The notes: generated by a model from the letters alone, not told the origin. A stretch of 21,002 nucleotides of DNA from an uncultured Eubacteriales bacterium (GCA_934541205.1 CAKTDK010000013.1:1-21002); one strand, 5' to 3'; positions 6,370 to 15,010 are shown, numbered from the stretch's first letter. Numbers and translations: made by a program.

Positions 6370-6471
6370 TTTTAATGTCCTCCTTCGGTTTTTTCCTCCG
6401 GTATGGTCATTTCTCCGGAAACGTATAAAAATACGACCGTACCGTAAAATCACATACCGTGTGTATTTTGC
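6370..6471 (-). promoter_or_regulatory. rpsB 5' untranslated leader
   Basis: From the predicted start near 6471 to the ATG is a leader of about 100 bases. It contains a short hairpin, CGTAT-TTTT-ATACG (6422-6435), repeated ACGGTA words and two CCGGAG words. S2 operons are often feedback-regulated through the leader, but I cannot match this one to a known leader class. Confidence 0.4.
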
Positions 6472-6477
6472 CTTAAA

Positions 6478-6506
6478 ACTATACCATATTTCAAGTACTT
6501 TTTCAA
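6478..6506 (-). promoter_or_regulatory. Predicted sigma-A promoter for rpsB-tsf
   Basis: On the minus strand, the -35 box is TTGAAA (6506-6501) and the -10 box TATAGT (6483-6478), with a 17-base spacer. Both lie in the stretch that would be coding if the longer rpsB frame were used, which supports the shorter rpsB start. Confidence 0.75.
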
Positions 6507-6557
6507 GAATAAATTTACACATTTTATATTTTTGTATAAAAGGAATAATTTTTAACG

Positions 6558-6586
6558 TTGAAATTAAAGAAAAAATAGTATATTAT
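6558..6586 (+). promoter_or_regulatory. Predicted sigma-A promoter for the csaB-ruvX-HAD operon
   Basis: The -35 box is TTGAAA (6558-6563) and the -10 box TATTAT (6581-6586), with a 17-base spacer. It lies about 46 bases before the ATG at 6632, back to back with the rpsB promoter. An AAAGG ribosome binding site sits nine bases before the ATG. Confidence 0.65.
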
Positions 6587-6631
6587 ATATTAGTATTTTA
6601 ATTAAGTATACTCACAGAAAGGTATTTTATC

Positions 6632-8821
6632 ATGAAAATTTTAATGGCTACAATGAAACTTGATATCGGCGGCGCCGAAACTCATATTGTCGAGCTGTCA
6701 AAAGAACTGAAAAGACAAGGATACGATATTATAGTCGCTTCAAACGGAGGCGTTTATGAAAAAGAACTTTCCGAAGCAGGTATAAAACACTACAAGGTTC
6801 CGCTTCATGATAAAAATCCTATACACATGATAAAATCTTACAAACTTCTAAAGAATATTATCATAAAAGAAAAAGTTGATATTGTTCATGCCCATGCAAG
6901 AATCCCCGCTTTTCTTCTTGCAAATCTTCACAAAAAAATTAATTTTCCCTTTGTTACCACTGCCCACTGGGTATTTTCTACCAAATTTCCTTTTAATCTT
7001 CTTACTCGCTGGGGTGAAAAAACAATTTCCGTAAGCGATGATATAAAAGATTATCTAATAAAAAATTACGGTATACCCGAAAAAAATATAAACGTTACCA
7101 TAAACGGCATCGATACTGAAAAATTCTCTCCAAATATAGATACTTCTGAAATTATAAAAGAATTTAATTTAAGTGCCGATTCTTTTAAAATAGTATCCAT
7201 AAGCCGTATGGATAAAGACCGCGCAGATATGGCCTTTTTCCTTACTGCTCTTGCTCCGAAGCTGGTTAAAGAAATTCCCGATTTGGAAATTGTCCTTGTA
7301 GGTGGTGGAAATGTTTTTAATGAGCTTAAAATAAAAGCCGATAAAATTAATACCGAACTTGGAAGAAAAGTTGTAACTTTAACAGGACCCAGAGCTGATA
7401 TAAATAAATTTGCCGCTTTGTCAGATATCTTTGTTAACGTTTCGCGTTCTGCCCTTGAAGCTATGGCTTGTGAAAAGCCTGTAATTATTGGCGGAAACGA
7501 AGGATATATCGGAATTTTTGACAAGGACAAGCTTAAAATTTCTCTTGATACAAATTTCTGCTGCCGCGGATGTAAAATGGCAGATAAAGAAACTCTTTTT
7601 AATGACATTATGAAAATATATTCCTCTTCCGATGAATATAAAAAACATCTCGGAGAATTTTCAAGAAATACTATAAAAGAGTATTACAGCGTGACAAAAA
7701 TGGCAAATGACGCTGTGTTTGCCTATACAAACTGCCTTAAAGACCACAAGGTAAAATATGACGTTATGCTTTCAGGATATTACGGATACGGTAATATAGG
7801 GGACGAAACCCTTATGCATACCATTATATATAAGTTAAAAGAAAAAAAACCTGATATAAAAATCGTTGTTTTAACACATAAAAGAGACTCATTTTTAGAA
7901 GAAAACGGTATAGATTCAATTTCGCGAATCAATATTTTTAAAATCCGTAAAGCGCTAAAAAAAACTAAGCTTTATATAAACGGCGGCGGAAGTCTTTTGC
8001 AGGACTCCACAAGTACAAAATCTCTTTTATACTATTTAACTTTGCTGAAAACGGCATACAATATGGGAGTAAAAACCTATCTGTATGCAAACGGCATAGG
8101 TCCTATATTAAAAGAAAAAAATATAATAAGAGTAAGAGAAGCTTTAAAAAATATAGATTATATGTCATTAAGGGACAAATCTTCTTTTGATTTTATAAAA
8201 TCCCTTGGAGTAGAAAATAAGCATATATATTTAACCACAGACGAAATTTTTGGAATAGATCTTACATCTTCAGCCAAACGCATATTAAATGATAACTATA
8301 TGGTAATAAGCCTTCGTGACTGGCATAAAAAAGACAAATCAATATACAAAAAGCTTTCAGCGCTTATAAAGCATATATATGAAAATTATAATTTAAAGCC
8401 TGTATTTATATTATCCAAACAGGATGATTTAAAAATAACAAAAATTCTGTATAATATGCTTGATATTGACACTGCAGAAATATATTATGACAATTCCTTT
8501 GAAGATACTATCCATATAATTTCTCAATCAAAGCTTGTAATATCTATAAGACTTCATCCTCTTATATTCGGACTTTGCGCAAATATTCCCGTATACGGAA
8601 TTTCCTATGATCCCAAAATCGTAGGTGTTTTGGAAACCATAAATTATCCCTATTACTATTCCGATATGGCAAAGTTTGATATAGACGTATCTATGAAACA
8701 AATTACCAAACTTCTTGAAGAAGGCATTAAGCCTGAAATAAAAAATTCTATAATTGTACAAAAAAAACTATCGGAAAAAAATTCCGACATCGCAATAGAT
8801 ATATTAAACGGTGAAATATAA
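6632..8821 (+). CDS. csaB: Glycosyltransferase family 4 fused to CsaB-type polysaccharide pyruvyl transferase
   Basis: This 729-residue cytoplasmic protein joins two enzymes. Residues 1 to about 365 are a GT-B glycosyltransferase: the N-terminal Rossmann part reads MKILMATMKLDIGGAETHIV, and the sugar-nucleotide site is around ISRMDKDRADMAFF and SDIFVNVSRSALEAMACEKP. The first Glu of the usual EX7E pair is replaced by Val, as far as I can align it. Residues 374-729 match the polysaccharide pyruvyl transferase family: YYGYGNIGDETLM (383-395), LYINGGGSLLQDSTS, YANGIGP, LRDKSSFDFIKSLGV, and the late motif ISIRLHPLIFGL with R640 and H642. CsaB adds pyruvate ketals to secondary wall polysaccharide, which SLH domains bind; the SLH protein at 11232 is a possible beneficiary. 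The gene opens an operon and its stop overlaps ruvX by one base. Function of the pair is inferred from families; the exact sugar is unknown. Confidence 0.88.
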   Translation: MKILMATMKLDIGGAETHIVELSKELKRQGYDIIVASNGGVYEKELSEAGIKHYKVPLHDKNPIHMIKSYKLLKNIIIKEKVDIVHAHARIPAFLLANLHKKINFPFVTTAHWVFSTKFPFNLLTRWGEKTISVSDDIKDYLIKNYGIPEKNINVTINGIDTEKFSPNIDTSEIIKEFNLSADSFKIVSISRMDKDRADMAFFLTALAPKLVKEIPDLEIVLVGGGNVFNELKIKADKINTELGRKVVTLTGPRADINKFAALSDIFVNVSRSALEAMACEKPVIIGGNEGYIGIFDKDKLKISLDTNFCCRGCKMADKETLFNDIMKIYSSSDEYKKHLGEFSRNTIKEYYSVTKMANDAVFAYTNCLKDHKVKYDVMLSGYYGYGNIGDETLMHTIIYKLKEKKPDIKIVVLTHKRDSFLEENGIDSISRINIFKIRKALKKTKLYINGGGSLLQDSTSTKSLLYYLTLLKTAYNMGVKTYLYANGIGPILKEKNIIRVREALKNIDYMSLRDKSSFDFIKSLGVENKHIYLTTDEIFGIDLTSSAKRILNDNYMVISLRDWHKKDKSIYKKLSALIKHIYENYNLKPVFILSKQDDLKITKILYNMLDIDTAEIYYDNSFEDTIHIISQSKLVISIRLHPLIFGLCANIPVYGISYDPKIVGVLETINYPYYYSDMAKFDIDVSMKQITKLLEEGIKPEIKNSIIVQKKLSEKNSDIAIDILNGEI

Positions 8822-9234
8822 TGAGAATACTTGGAGTAGATTTCGGCGATGTAAGAACGGGAATAGCTCTTTCCGACGTAAACGAATTTTTGGCAAGTTC
8901 CAAAGAAGTTATAATTGAAAAAGATATAGGAATTTTAGCAAAAAAAATTATAGATATTGCAGATAAATATAACGTTTCAAAAATAGTTTTAGGATATCCA
9001 AAAAATATAGACGGAACAATCAGCGAACGCGGGAAAAAAACAGAGCATTTAAAACAAATTATAGAAAAAAACAGCGATTACTCCGTTATTTTATGGGATG
9101 AAAGATTTTCTACCATAACAGCTCACAATATTCTCAATCAAACAAAAACAAAAAACAAAAACAAAAAAATGGCAGTTGATAAAATTGCCGCTGCAATTAT
9201 TCTTCAAAGTTATCTCGACGCTAACAGAGGTTGA
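8821..9234 (+). CDS. ruvX: RuvX/YqgF family nuclease (16S rRNA maturation; Holliday junction resolvase-like)
   Basis: This 137-residue RNase H-fold protein belongs to the YqgF family, which takes part in 5' end processing of pre-16S rRNA and resembles Holliday junction resolvases. It starts MRILGVDFGDVRTGIALSDV, with the first acidic residue at D7. It then has VLGYPKNIDGTISERG (about 56-71), the second box LWDERFSTITA with D93 and E94, and the third acidic site in AVDKIAAAIILQSYL at D120. Length and motifs are normal. The start codon overlaps the previous stop (TAATG), indicating coupled translation, and the next gene follows after six bases. A Lys- and Asn-rich insert lies at about 106-117, where the family usually has a short loop. 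Confidence 0.93.
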   Translation: MRILGVDFGDVRTGIALSDVNEFLASSKEVIIEKDIGILAKKIIDIADKYNVSKIVLGYPKNIDGTISERGKKTEHLKQIIEKNSDYSVILWDERFSTITAHNILNQTKTKNKNKKMAVDKIAAAIILQSYLDANRG

Positions 9235-9240
9235 CTATAT

Positions 9241-9894
9241 ATGAAAACAATAAATACTCTCATTTGGGATTTTAACGGAACAATACTTGATGATGTGGAT
9301 TTATGCTTATATGTTTTAAACTATATGCTGAAAAAAAGAAGTCTTCCAACAAAATCTTTGGAAGAATACCGCGAAATATTTGGATTTCCTATAAAAAAAT
9401 ATTATGAAAAAGCAGGATTTGATTTTAAAAAAGAATCTTATGAAAACCTCGCCTTAGAGTTTGTAGAATTATATTTCGAAAATACTTCAAAATATAATAT
9501 TTTTCAAGACTTTATAAACTTTCAAAATCAGCTTAAAGATAAAAATATAACACAAATATTATTATCCGCAACAAAAGAGGATATATTGACAAAACAGCTT
9601 AAAGAACTTAATGTATATAATTTTTTTAATTGTATTATAGGCACCAGTGATATATTCGCTCACGGAAAAATTCAACGAGCCAAAGAATTTTTCAAAGATA
9701 CAAAGCTTAATCTTAATAATACTCTTTTAATAGGCGATACAATACATGATTTTCAGGTTTCAAAGGAACTTGGATGCAGCTGTATCCTTTATGAAAAAGG
9801 CCACCAAAATAAAAAACGGCTGAAAAAAACAGGATGTCCCGTTATTTCTTCCTTTTACGAAATATTTAATTACATAAATTTAAATTGTTTTTAA
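9241..9894 (+). CDS. HAD-superfamily hydrolase (phosphoglycolate phosphatase-like) with a DxN motif I
   Basis: This 217-residue protein has the HAD fold with a small helical C1 cap (about residues 18-85), like phosphoglycolate phosphatases. Motif I is IWDFNGTILDD: nucleophile D10 is present but the usual acid/base Asp at +2 is N12. Motif II is ILLSATKED with S109. The motif III Lys is probably K143 or K148. Motif IV is LLIGDTIHDFQVS with D166 and D170. WDxNGT variants occur in a group of bacterial HAD proteins, so the Asn is probably a family trait and not damage, but catalysis may be slower or different. It is the last gene of the operon, six bases after ruvX, and ends at a bidirectional terminator. 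The substrate is unknown. Confidence 0.85.
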   Translation: MKTINTLIWDFNGTILDDVDLCLYVLNYMLKKRSLPTKSLEEYREIFGFPIKKYYEKAGFDFKKESYENLALEFVELYFENTSKYNIFQDFINFQNQLKDKNITQILLSATKEDILTKQLKELNVYNFFNCIIGTSDIFAHGKIQRAKEFFKDTKLNLNNTLLIGDTIHDFQVSKELGCSCILYEKGHQNKKRLKKTGCPVISSFYEIFNYINLNCF

Positions 9895-9895
9895 T

Positions 9896-9939
9896 AAAAA
9901 TATAACCTTCATTTTAAATAAAATGAAGGTTATATTTTT
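9896..9939. terminator. Bidirectional terminator between convergent genes
   Basis: A 21-bp perfect inverted repeat (9896-9916 with 9919-9939) is centred on AACCTTCATTTTA and its complement, with A-runs at one side and T-runs at the other on both strands. It begins one base past the HAD stop and overlaps the stop codon of the convergent gene by two bases. Confidence 0.92.
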
Positions 9940-11080
9940 ATTTTACTTTTATCTTTTTTATCTTAAGCCTTTCAAAAACAGACTTTCTTAAAATATTATA
10001 TATAATTGAAGAAAGAGGTACGCTCAAAAGCATACCGAAAATTCCACCGAAATTTCCGCCTAAAGTAACTGCTGCAAGTACCCATATTCCCGGAAGTCCC
10101 ACGGATGTTCCCACAACTTTGGGATAAATAAGATTTCCTTCAAGCTGCTGAAGTACAATTATAAATATAACAAACCAAACCGCTTTTAACGGATTAACCA
10201 TTAAAATTAAGAAAGCACCAATTCCCGTACCTATAAAAGCGCCGAAAACAGGTATTAAAGCGGTAAATCCTACAAGAACTGCTATCATAGGAGCATAAGG
10301 CATACCAAATATCAGCATTCCTATAAAACACAAAACTCCTATAATTATCGCTTCGGTAAACTGACCTTTTACAAATTTTTCAAAAGTATCCGAAGTCATA
10401 TAAGCAAGTTCAAGACCTTTATCCACCTTATCTTTTTTTATATACGCATAAAAAAGTCTTTTAAACTGCATAGAAAGCTTTTCCTTTTGCGCAAGTATAT
10501 ATATCGAAAAGGCAATACCGATTACAAAATTAAATATTCCCGAAAAAATACTTGAAGTTACTCCTACAGTAGTATTTATAAAAATAGCAGATTGATTTTG
10601 CAAAAATTCTGTTAGCTTATTTCCAAGACTTGCCCAATCAAAACTTATATTTGAAAAATCTATAGAAAATTTATTTGAAATTTCCGCTATAAAATTTTGA
10701 ATATTTGTTATATAAGAAGGTATATTTTTTGCAAGAAGATCAACAGACTCACTGCATTGAGGTATTATAATAAACGCAATGAAAAATACAATTCCTATCA
10801 CAATTGCGAAAGTAATTAAAAGGCATACTCCCCTTTTTATCTTATTCCATATTTTATGATTTTTTCTGTTTAAAAAGCCAAACACCCTTTCTTCAATAAG
10901 CTTTAACGGCACATTTACAATAAATGCAATACATACGCCTATTATAAAAGGATTTAATAAATCAAAAACATAACCAAGTCCTGAAGCTACTTTATCCAAA
11001 TGCTGTATTCCCGTAAAAAATAAAATTGAAACCGCTACTATAAATAATATTTTTTTTACATTATTTTTATTTAAATCCAT
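9938..11080 (-). CDS. AI-2E family transporter (PerM/TqsA/YtvI-like membrane protein)
   Basis: This 380-residue integral membrane protein belongs to the AI-2E (UPF0118) family, whose members have been linked to autoinducer-2 export, Na+/H+ antiport or permease-like roles; no substrate can be assigned here. Hydrophobic segments are seen at about residues 10-27, 38-58, 82-108, 180-198, 238-258, 262-290, 298-316 and 330-358, giving about eight membrane helices, with a long extracytoplasmic or cytosolic loop around 110-175. The family signature region lies in the C-terminal half: PYAPMIAVLVGFTALIPVFG, then PLKAVWFVIFIIVLQQLEGN and LIYPKVVGTSVGLPGIWVL. The ATG at 11080 has an AGGAGAG site about seven bases upstream. 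It is a single gene, convergent with the HAD gene and divergent from the SLH protein gene. Confidence 0.9.
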   Translation of the reverse strand: MDLNKNNVKKILFIVAVSILFFTGIQHLDKVASGLGYVFDLLNPFIIGVCIAFIVNVPLKLIEERVFGFLNRKNHKIWNKIKRGVCLLITFAIVIGIVFFIAFIIIPQCSESVDLLAKNIPSYITNIQNFIAEISNKFSIDFSNISFDWASLGNKLTEFLQNQSAIFINTTVGVTSSIFSGIFNFVIGIAFSIYILAQKEKLSMQFKRLFYAYIKKDKVDKGLELAYMTSDTFEKFVKGQFTEAIIIGVLCFIGMLIFGMPYAPMIAVLVGFTALIPVFGAFIGTGIGAFLILMVNPLKAVWFVIFIIVLQQLEGNLIYPKVVGTSVGLPGIWVLAAVTLGGNFGGIFGMLLSVPLSSIIYNILRKSVFERLKIKKIKVK

Positions 11081-11148
11081 CTTTTCTCTCCTGGTTTATA
11101 TAATTTGGTATTAAAATATATTTTTTTGTTTATAATTGCCGTATTTTA

Positions 11149-11177
11149 TAGACTAAATAAAATAAAAATGATAAAAT
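11149..11177 (+). promoter_or_regulatory. Candidate promoter for the SLH/DUF4434 protein gene
   Basis: The -35-like box is TAGACT (11149-11154) and the -10 box TAAAAT (11172-11177), with a 17-base spacer, about 55 bases before the ATG. The gap is so AT-rich that other pairs fit nearly as well, for example TATTAT close to 11205. An AAAGGAAAGG ribosome binding site precedes the ATG. Confidence 0.4.
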
Positions 11178-11231
11178 TAATTTGTTAGAATAAGTTTATC
11201 ATATTATCTATTAAAAGGAAAGGAATTTTTT

Positions 11232-14200
11232 ATGAAAAGGTTATTATCATTATTTCTGGCAGCATTATTTGTAATAGGAAGTTTCTCATATTCCTTCGCT
11301 GTAACAAACAATGCTTCGCCGTCTAAAATCATTCCAGTAGAAGATACTAACAATAAGCTAATCTTAAACTTAGAAAACAATTTTGAGAATGAATCAAATC
11401 CTTTTGAACTTGTTTTTACCAATTCAAAAGCAAATATTGTAATTCCTTCAAAATCATTATACTCTTTTTCATCGCTTCCAAATAAAATAACTGTCGATCT
11501 TTTATCAAAAAGCTCTTTCAGTCTTGATTTTGGAGTTGATTCGTACTGCGTTACCGGAATAAACATTATTTTTCCTTATGAAAATATCGGAGATATTGCA
11601 AAACTGTCAGTAAGCGTAACAGAACCGTCAGGAGATGTACGTCCGGTTTCAGGATTTAAATATGACGAAACTTTAAAAATTCTGACAATTCCATGCTATG
11701 TTAACGGTACATATACAATCAAATATACCGATAAAACGATGGAAGATTTAGAAGACGCGTGGTCCTATAATGATATTGTTTATCTCACTCAAAAAGGTAT
11801 AATAAGCGGTACTTCCCCAAATACCTTTGAACCAAGAAAGAATATAAAACGAGCAGATGCTTTTCTTCTTATAATGCGCGCTGTAAATGCCTGCGGAAAA
11901 CAAGGTGAAGATTTCAGCGATACAAAAGACAATTACTATTCCTATATGCTTCGTATTGCAAAAGAAATGGGACTTGCAAAAGGAACAGACAACAATACTT
12001 TTGAACCAAACAGCAATATTATCCGACAGGATTTCTTCCTTTTAATCAGCAGAATACTTGATATTTATTACGAAAATCAGCTTGATTATGCTAAAACAGA
12101 TGAAATCGAAGATTATATAGACAAAGATAAAATTGACTCCTATGCTTTGGAAAGTATGTGCCGTCTTGTAAAAGCAGATATTTTAAAAGGCGATGATACA
12201 AAAATGCTTAACCCAAAAGCAAATATTACACGTCAGGAGGCGGCCGTTATTATTTCACGAATACTTAACTTTACAAAGGATAATCTTGATAACCTTACCG
12301 AAAATGCAAATTACTATTACTCATACCCTGTTGAACAAAGCTTTTCCGGCAATACATTTAACTCCGATTTGTTAAATGGTAAAAATCCTTATCCGGATAA
12401 CGAAAATAATATTTTAATTGCAAAAGCTGTAAACACATCAGTCGGAAGAACAAACTGGAACGGAGAATCTTCTACTGATTATATGTTCTCTGATAAACCC
12501 GCTCATTTTTATATAAAAACTGATATCGGTTTTGTTTCAAAAGTAAGCGAGGTTTCAATTACAGTAAAAGCGGATTCCCTGCCGGATTATATAGAACTTT
12601 TTTACGGAAATGACGGCATGAACTACAATTTCTGCCTTGAAAATCCTACTCTTACATCATATAACGGTGATTTTGCAACATATAAATTAAAACTTGCAGT
12701 TCCTGCCGACGTAAAAAATATGAAAGCTGTTTTTTATGCCGATGAAGGAAAAGAAATAAAAATAACCGAATTTTCTCTTAAAGGAAAAAAAACCGCAGAA
12801 AAAATTCTTTTATCCCAAAAATGTCCTTACGATTTTGAAGGTTCTTCTTCATCCTCACTTGGTAATTATCAGGATGACGGATATAAATTAACAGACGGTA
12901 TTTTCGGAAAATGTATCCCCAATGACAGCAGTTTTACAGCTTCCGCAAAAAGAAATACTGATGAGGTTTCAGGTCAGAACGCTCAAATAATTACTATTGA
13001 TTTAAAAGAAGAAAAAAACGTTTCTGAAATTTTGCTTTCGGCTTTTGCAAGAGCAAACGGTTCTGCATACGACTATATAACGGTTTATACTTCAAACGAT
13101 GATAAAGAATATTCTGATTTTTCAATGAGTTATCCCGCAGGAATTTATAACGAAGATGAAAACAAAAGAATTACTTATGTTGCAGGCAGAAATCATACTG
13201 TAAAAGCGCGTTTTGTAAAAATAGTTGCGATAACATCTTCGACAAGAATTCCAATAGATGAAATTCAGGTATTTGGAAGCGAAACTGAAATCAAAGAACC
13301 GGAATATGATTATACAAACGAATATAACTTTGTGTATGATACCAATTTAAATAAATCTTCCAAAATATACGCAAATGGAAAAGCTACTTCAAGGCTGAAT
13401 GACGATTATGTTTCCGCTCCGAAACAGATGTGTGAAACTATCACATTTAAAGACGGAAAAGCTATAATAGATATAAATTTAGAAAATGCATCTGATTTTA
13501 TAAATTCTTTCAAACTGTCTGCCATAGAATGTAAAGACAATATTGAAAAAATTGAAGTTCAATCTTCACAGGACGGAACAAATTATGAAACTGTAGGTTT
13601 TATGCAGGAGGAACTTTCTTATCTTACAAATAAAAATTATTCATTAATTCTAAACAAATTCATAAGTGGCAAAAATATCAGATATATTATCTACAGCAGC
13701 GCTTCTGCAATTAATGTTTCTGAAGTAATGGTATATGAAAAACAAGGAAATATCCCCATGATAAAAGGCGGTTTCATCGGTTTCTTTGCCGACATCGGTC
13801 CTAATTATAACGCTCATCAAAGATTTGACGATTATTACATTTATCTTCAGATGAAGGGTTACAAAGAACTTGGAATGGACACTTTTGTAATTCCCAGCGG
13901 TCTTTCTGCCATTCCTAATTCTCCAAAAGTTTCTTTGGCTCCCGTGGATCCTATTCTTGAAAAAGCCGGGTTCAGACAAAGCCAAGGTTACGGAACAAAA
14001 GATGTTATAAAAGCCTATCTTGAAGCCGGAGATAAACTCGGATTAAAACTGTTTTTATGTACTACAAATACTTATACTTATGATGAAATAAAAGATTCAA
14101 GCGGCAATCCTCTTTCATATGAAAAAAAGATGGAATTTTGTGACACTCCTATTTATTATGCAAAGCTTATAGTTGACAGATATAATCAGCTTTATTCCAA

Positions 14201-14846
14201 ATATAAATCCTTCTACGGATTATATCTTCAGGATGAAACCTGTGACGAATGGCTTCAAAACCGTCAGGAATATGTAAACGGACAAAGAATAAATGGAGGT
14301 CTTAACTATTACCGCAAGCTTTATAAAGGCCAATCAGACTATATTCATGAAGTTATGCCGGATAAAAAAATTATGATCTGTCCTGCAATTTGGCGCTGCG
14401 GAACACCGATGCAGTTGAAAAGCAATATATTTGATTTAATAAATAACGGAGATGAAAGACCGGTTGTAGATATCGTAGCTGCTCAGGACTGTCTTGGCAG
14501 GATAATGGAAATTACCGTTCCCGATAATATTTATGCATCTTATCAGGAATATTCTCAGCAATGTAAAATAGGTACAGAAAATGCAGGAGCACAATATTGG
14601 GTTGACGCTGAGGTATTTGATGTTACTTATGCAAACAAAACTGCTCCTGAAGTTAAAAAATCCCTTTCGATAATGAGCGCATATACTAACGGTACCATAC
14701 TTTACGATCTTCCTCATTACTTTAATTATTCCACAAAAGGCTCAATAAACAGTTTTGCATTTTTTGAAGCCGAATACGGAATGACAGAATATATAAAATA
14801 TTATAATAAAAATGTTAAATATAATGTAAAATATCTCTACAATTAA
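11232..14846 (+). CDS. Secreted SLH-anchored protein with beta-sandwich regions and DUF4434-like glycosidase-type domain
   Basis: This 1204-residue protein starts with a signal peptide (MKRLLSLFLAALFVIGSFSY, likely cut after SFA at residue 23). Three SLH repeats follow at about 173-220, 225-280 and 293-346; each ends in the TRAE-like box (NIKRADAF, NIIRQDFF, NITRQEAA) and they attach proteins to pyruvylated wall polysaccharide. Residues 375-835 contain two or three jelly-roll regions resembling F5/8 type C or galactose-binding domains. Typical phrases there are VSEVSITVKADSLPDYIELF, SEILLSAFARANGSAYDYIT and VKARFVKIVAITSSTRIPID. The C-terminal part (844-1185) fits DUF4434, a TIM-barrel family related to glycoside hydrolases: GFIGFFADIG, ELGMDTFVIPSG, YGLYLQDETCDEW with E1002 as a candidate catalytic acid, and DIVAAQDCLGR. 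It is probably a cell-surface carbohydrate-active enzyme. The substrate is unknown. Confidence 0.85.
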   Translation: MKRLLSLFLAALFVIGSFSYSFAVTNNASPSKIIPVEDTNNKLILNLENNFENESNPFELVFTNSKANIVIPSKSLYSFSSLPNKITVDLLSKSSFSLDFGVDSYCVTGINIIFPYENIGDIAKLSVSVTEPSGDVRPVSGFKYDETLKILTIPCYVNGTYTIKYTDKTMEDLEDAWSYNDIVYLTQKGIISGTSPNTFEPRKNIKRADAFLLIMRAVNACGKQGEDFSDTKDNYYSYMLRIAKEMGLAKGTDNNTFEPNSNIIRQDFFLLISRILDIYYENQLDYAKTDEIEDYIDKDKIDSYALESMCRLVKADILKGDDTKMLNPKANITRQEAAVIISRILNFTKDNLDNLTENANYYYSYPVEQSFSGNTFNSDLLNGKNPYPDNENNILIAKAVNTSVGRTNWNGESSTDYMFSDKPAHFYIKTDIGFVSKVSEVSITVKADSLPDYIELFYGNDGMNYNFCLENPTLTSYNGDFATYKLKLAVPADVKNMKAVFYADEGKEIKITEFSLKGKKTAEKILLSQKCPYDFEGSSSSSLGNYQDDGYKLTDGIFGKCIPNDSSFTASAKRNTDEVSGQNAQIITIDLKEEKNVSEILLSAFARANGSAYDYITVYTSNDDKEYSDFSMSYPAGIYNEDENKRITYVAGRNHTVKARFVKIVAITSSTRIPIDEIQVFGSETEIKEPEYDYTNEYNFVYDTNLNKSSKIYANGKATSRLNDDYVSAPKQMCETITFKDGKAIIDINLENASDFINSFKLSAIECKDNIEKIEVQSSQDGTNYETVGFMQEELSYLTNKNYSLILNKFISGKNIRYIIYSSASAINVSEVMVYEKQGNIPMIKGGFIGFFADIGPNYNAHQRFDDYYIYLQMKGYKELGMDTFVIPSGLSAIPNSPKVSLAPVDPILEKAGFRQSQGYGTKDVIKAYLEAGDKLGLKLFLCTTNTYTYDEIKDSSGNPLSYEKKMEFCDTPIYYAKLIVDRYNQLYSKYKSFYGLYLQDETCDEWLQNRQEYVNGQRINGGLNYYRKLYKGQSDYIHEVMPDKKIMICPAIWRCGTPMQLKSNIFDLINNGDERPVVDIVAAQDCLGRIMEITVPDNIYASYQEYSQQCKIGTENAGAQYWVDAEVFDVTYANKTAPEVKKSLSIMSAYTNGTILYDLPHYFNYSTKGSINSFAFFEAEYGMTEYIKYYNKNVKYNVKYLYN

Positions 14847-14890
14847 ATATTTTTTAAATAAGTATTAAATGTTTTTATAATATTTTTAAG

Positions 14891-14932
14891 AAAACAGCAA
14901 AAATTTTTATTATTTTTGCTGTTTTTTATTTA
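14891..14932 (+). terminator. Intrinsic terminator of the SLH protein gene
   Basis: The arms 14891-14904 (AAAACAGCAAAAAT) and 14912-14925 form a perfect 14-bp stem around a 7-base loop, followed by TTATTTATTTT. It lies about 45 bases past the stop. The rest of the gap to hppA holds a promoter region and a small palindrome. Confidence 0.9.
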
Positions 14933-14950
14933 TTTTCACAAAACTTTGCT

Positions 14951-14967
14951 GTATAATATTATTATAC
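14951..14967. promoter_or_regulatory. Palindrome upstream of hppA, possible operator
   Basis: GTATAATA-T-TATTATAC is a perfect inverted repeat with 8-bp arms and one central base. It contains a TATAAT and lies about 95 bases before hppA. In such AT-rich DNA it may be chance; no regulator can be named. Confidence 0.25.
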
Positions 14968-14980
14968 TGATTGGTAAATA

Positions 14981-15010
14981 TTGTTTAAGTTATGTTTTTT
15001 CTGTTATAAA
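14981..15010 (+). promoter_or_regulatory. Candidate promoter for hppA
   Basis: The -35-like box is TTGTTT (14981-14986) and the -10 box TATAAA (15005-15010), with an 18-base spacer. It would give a leader of about 45 bases to the ATG at 15063, which has a GGGAGG ribosome binding site. Other -10-like words lie nearby, so the choice is tentative. Confidence 0.4.

Noticed and set aside
6370..6522. Longer rpsB frame starting at 6522 with 51 extra residues
   Set aside because: The extra part contains the predicted promoter and leader, encodes basic sequence unlike S2, and the ATG at 6369 has a full AAGGAGG site.
7066..7608. 180-codon open frame antisense to the glycosyltransferase region
   Set aside because: It has Ser- and Lys-rich shadow composition, no ribosome binding site and no family match, and it lies opposite a gene with clear motifs.
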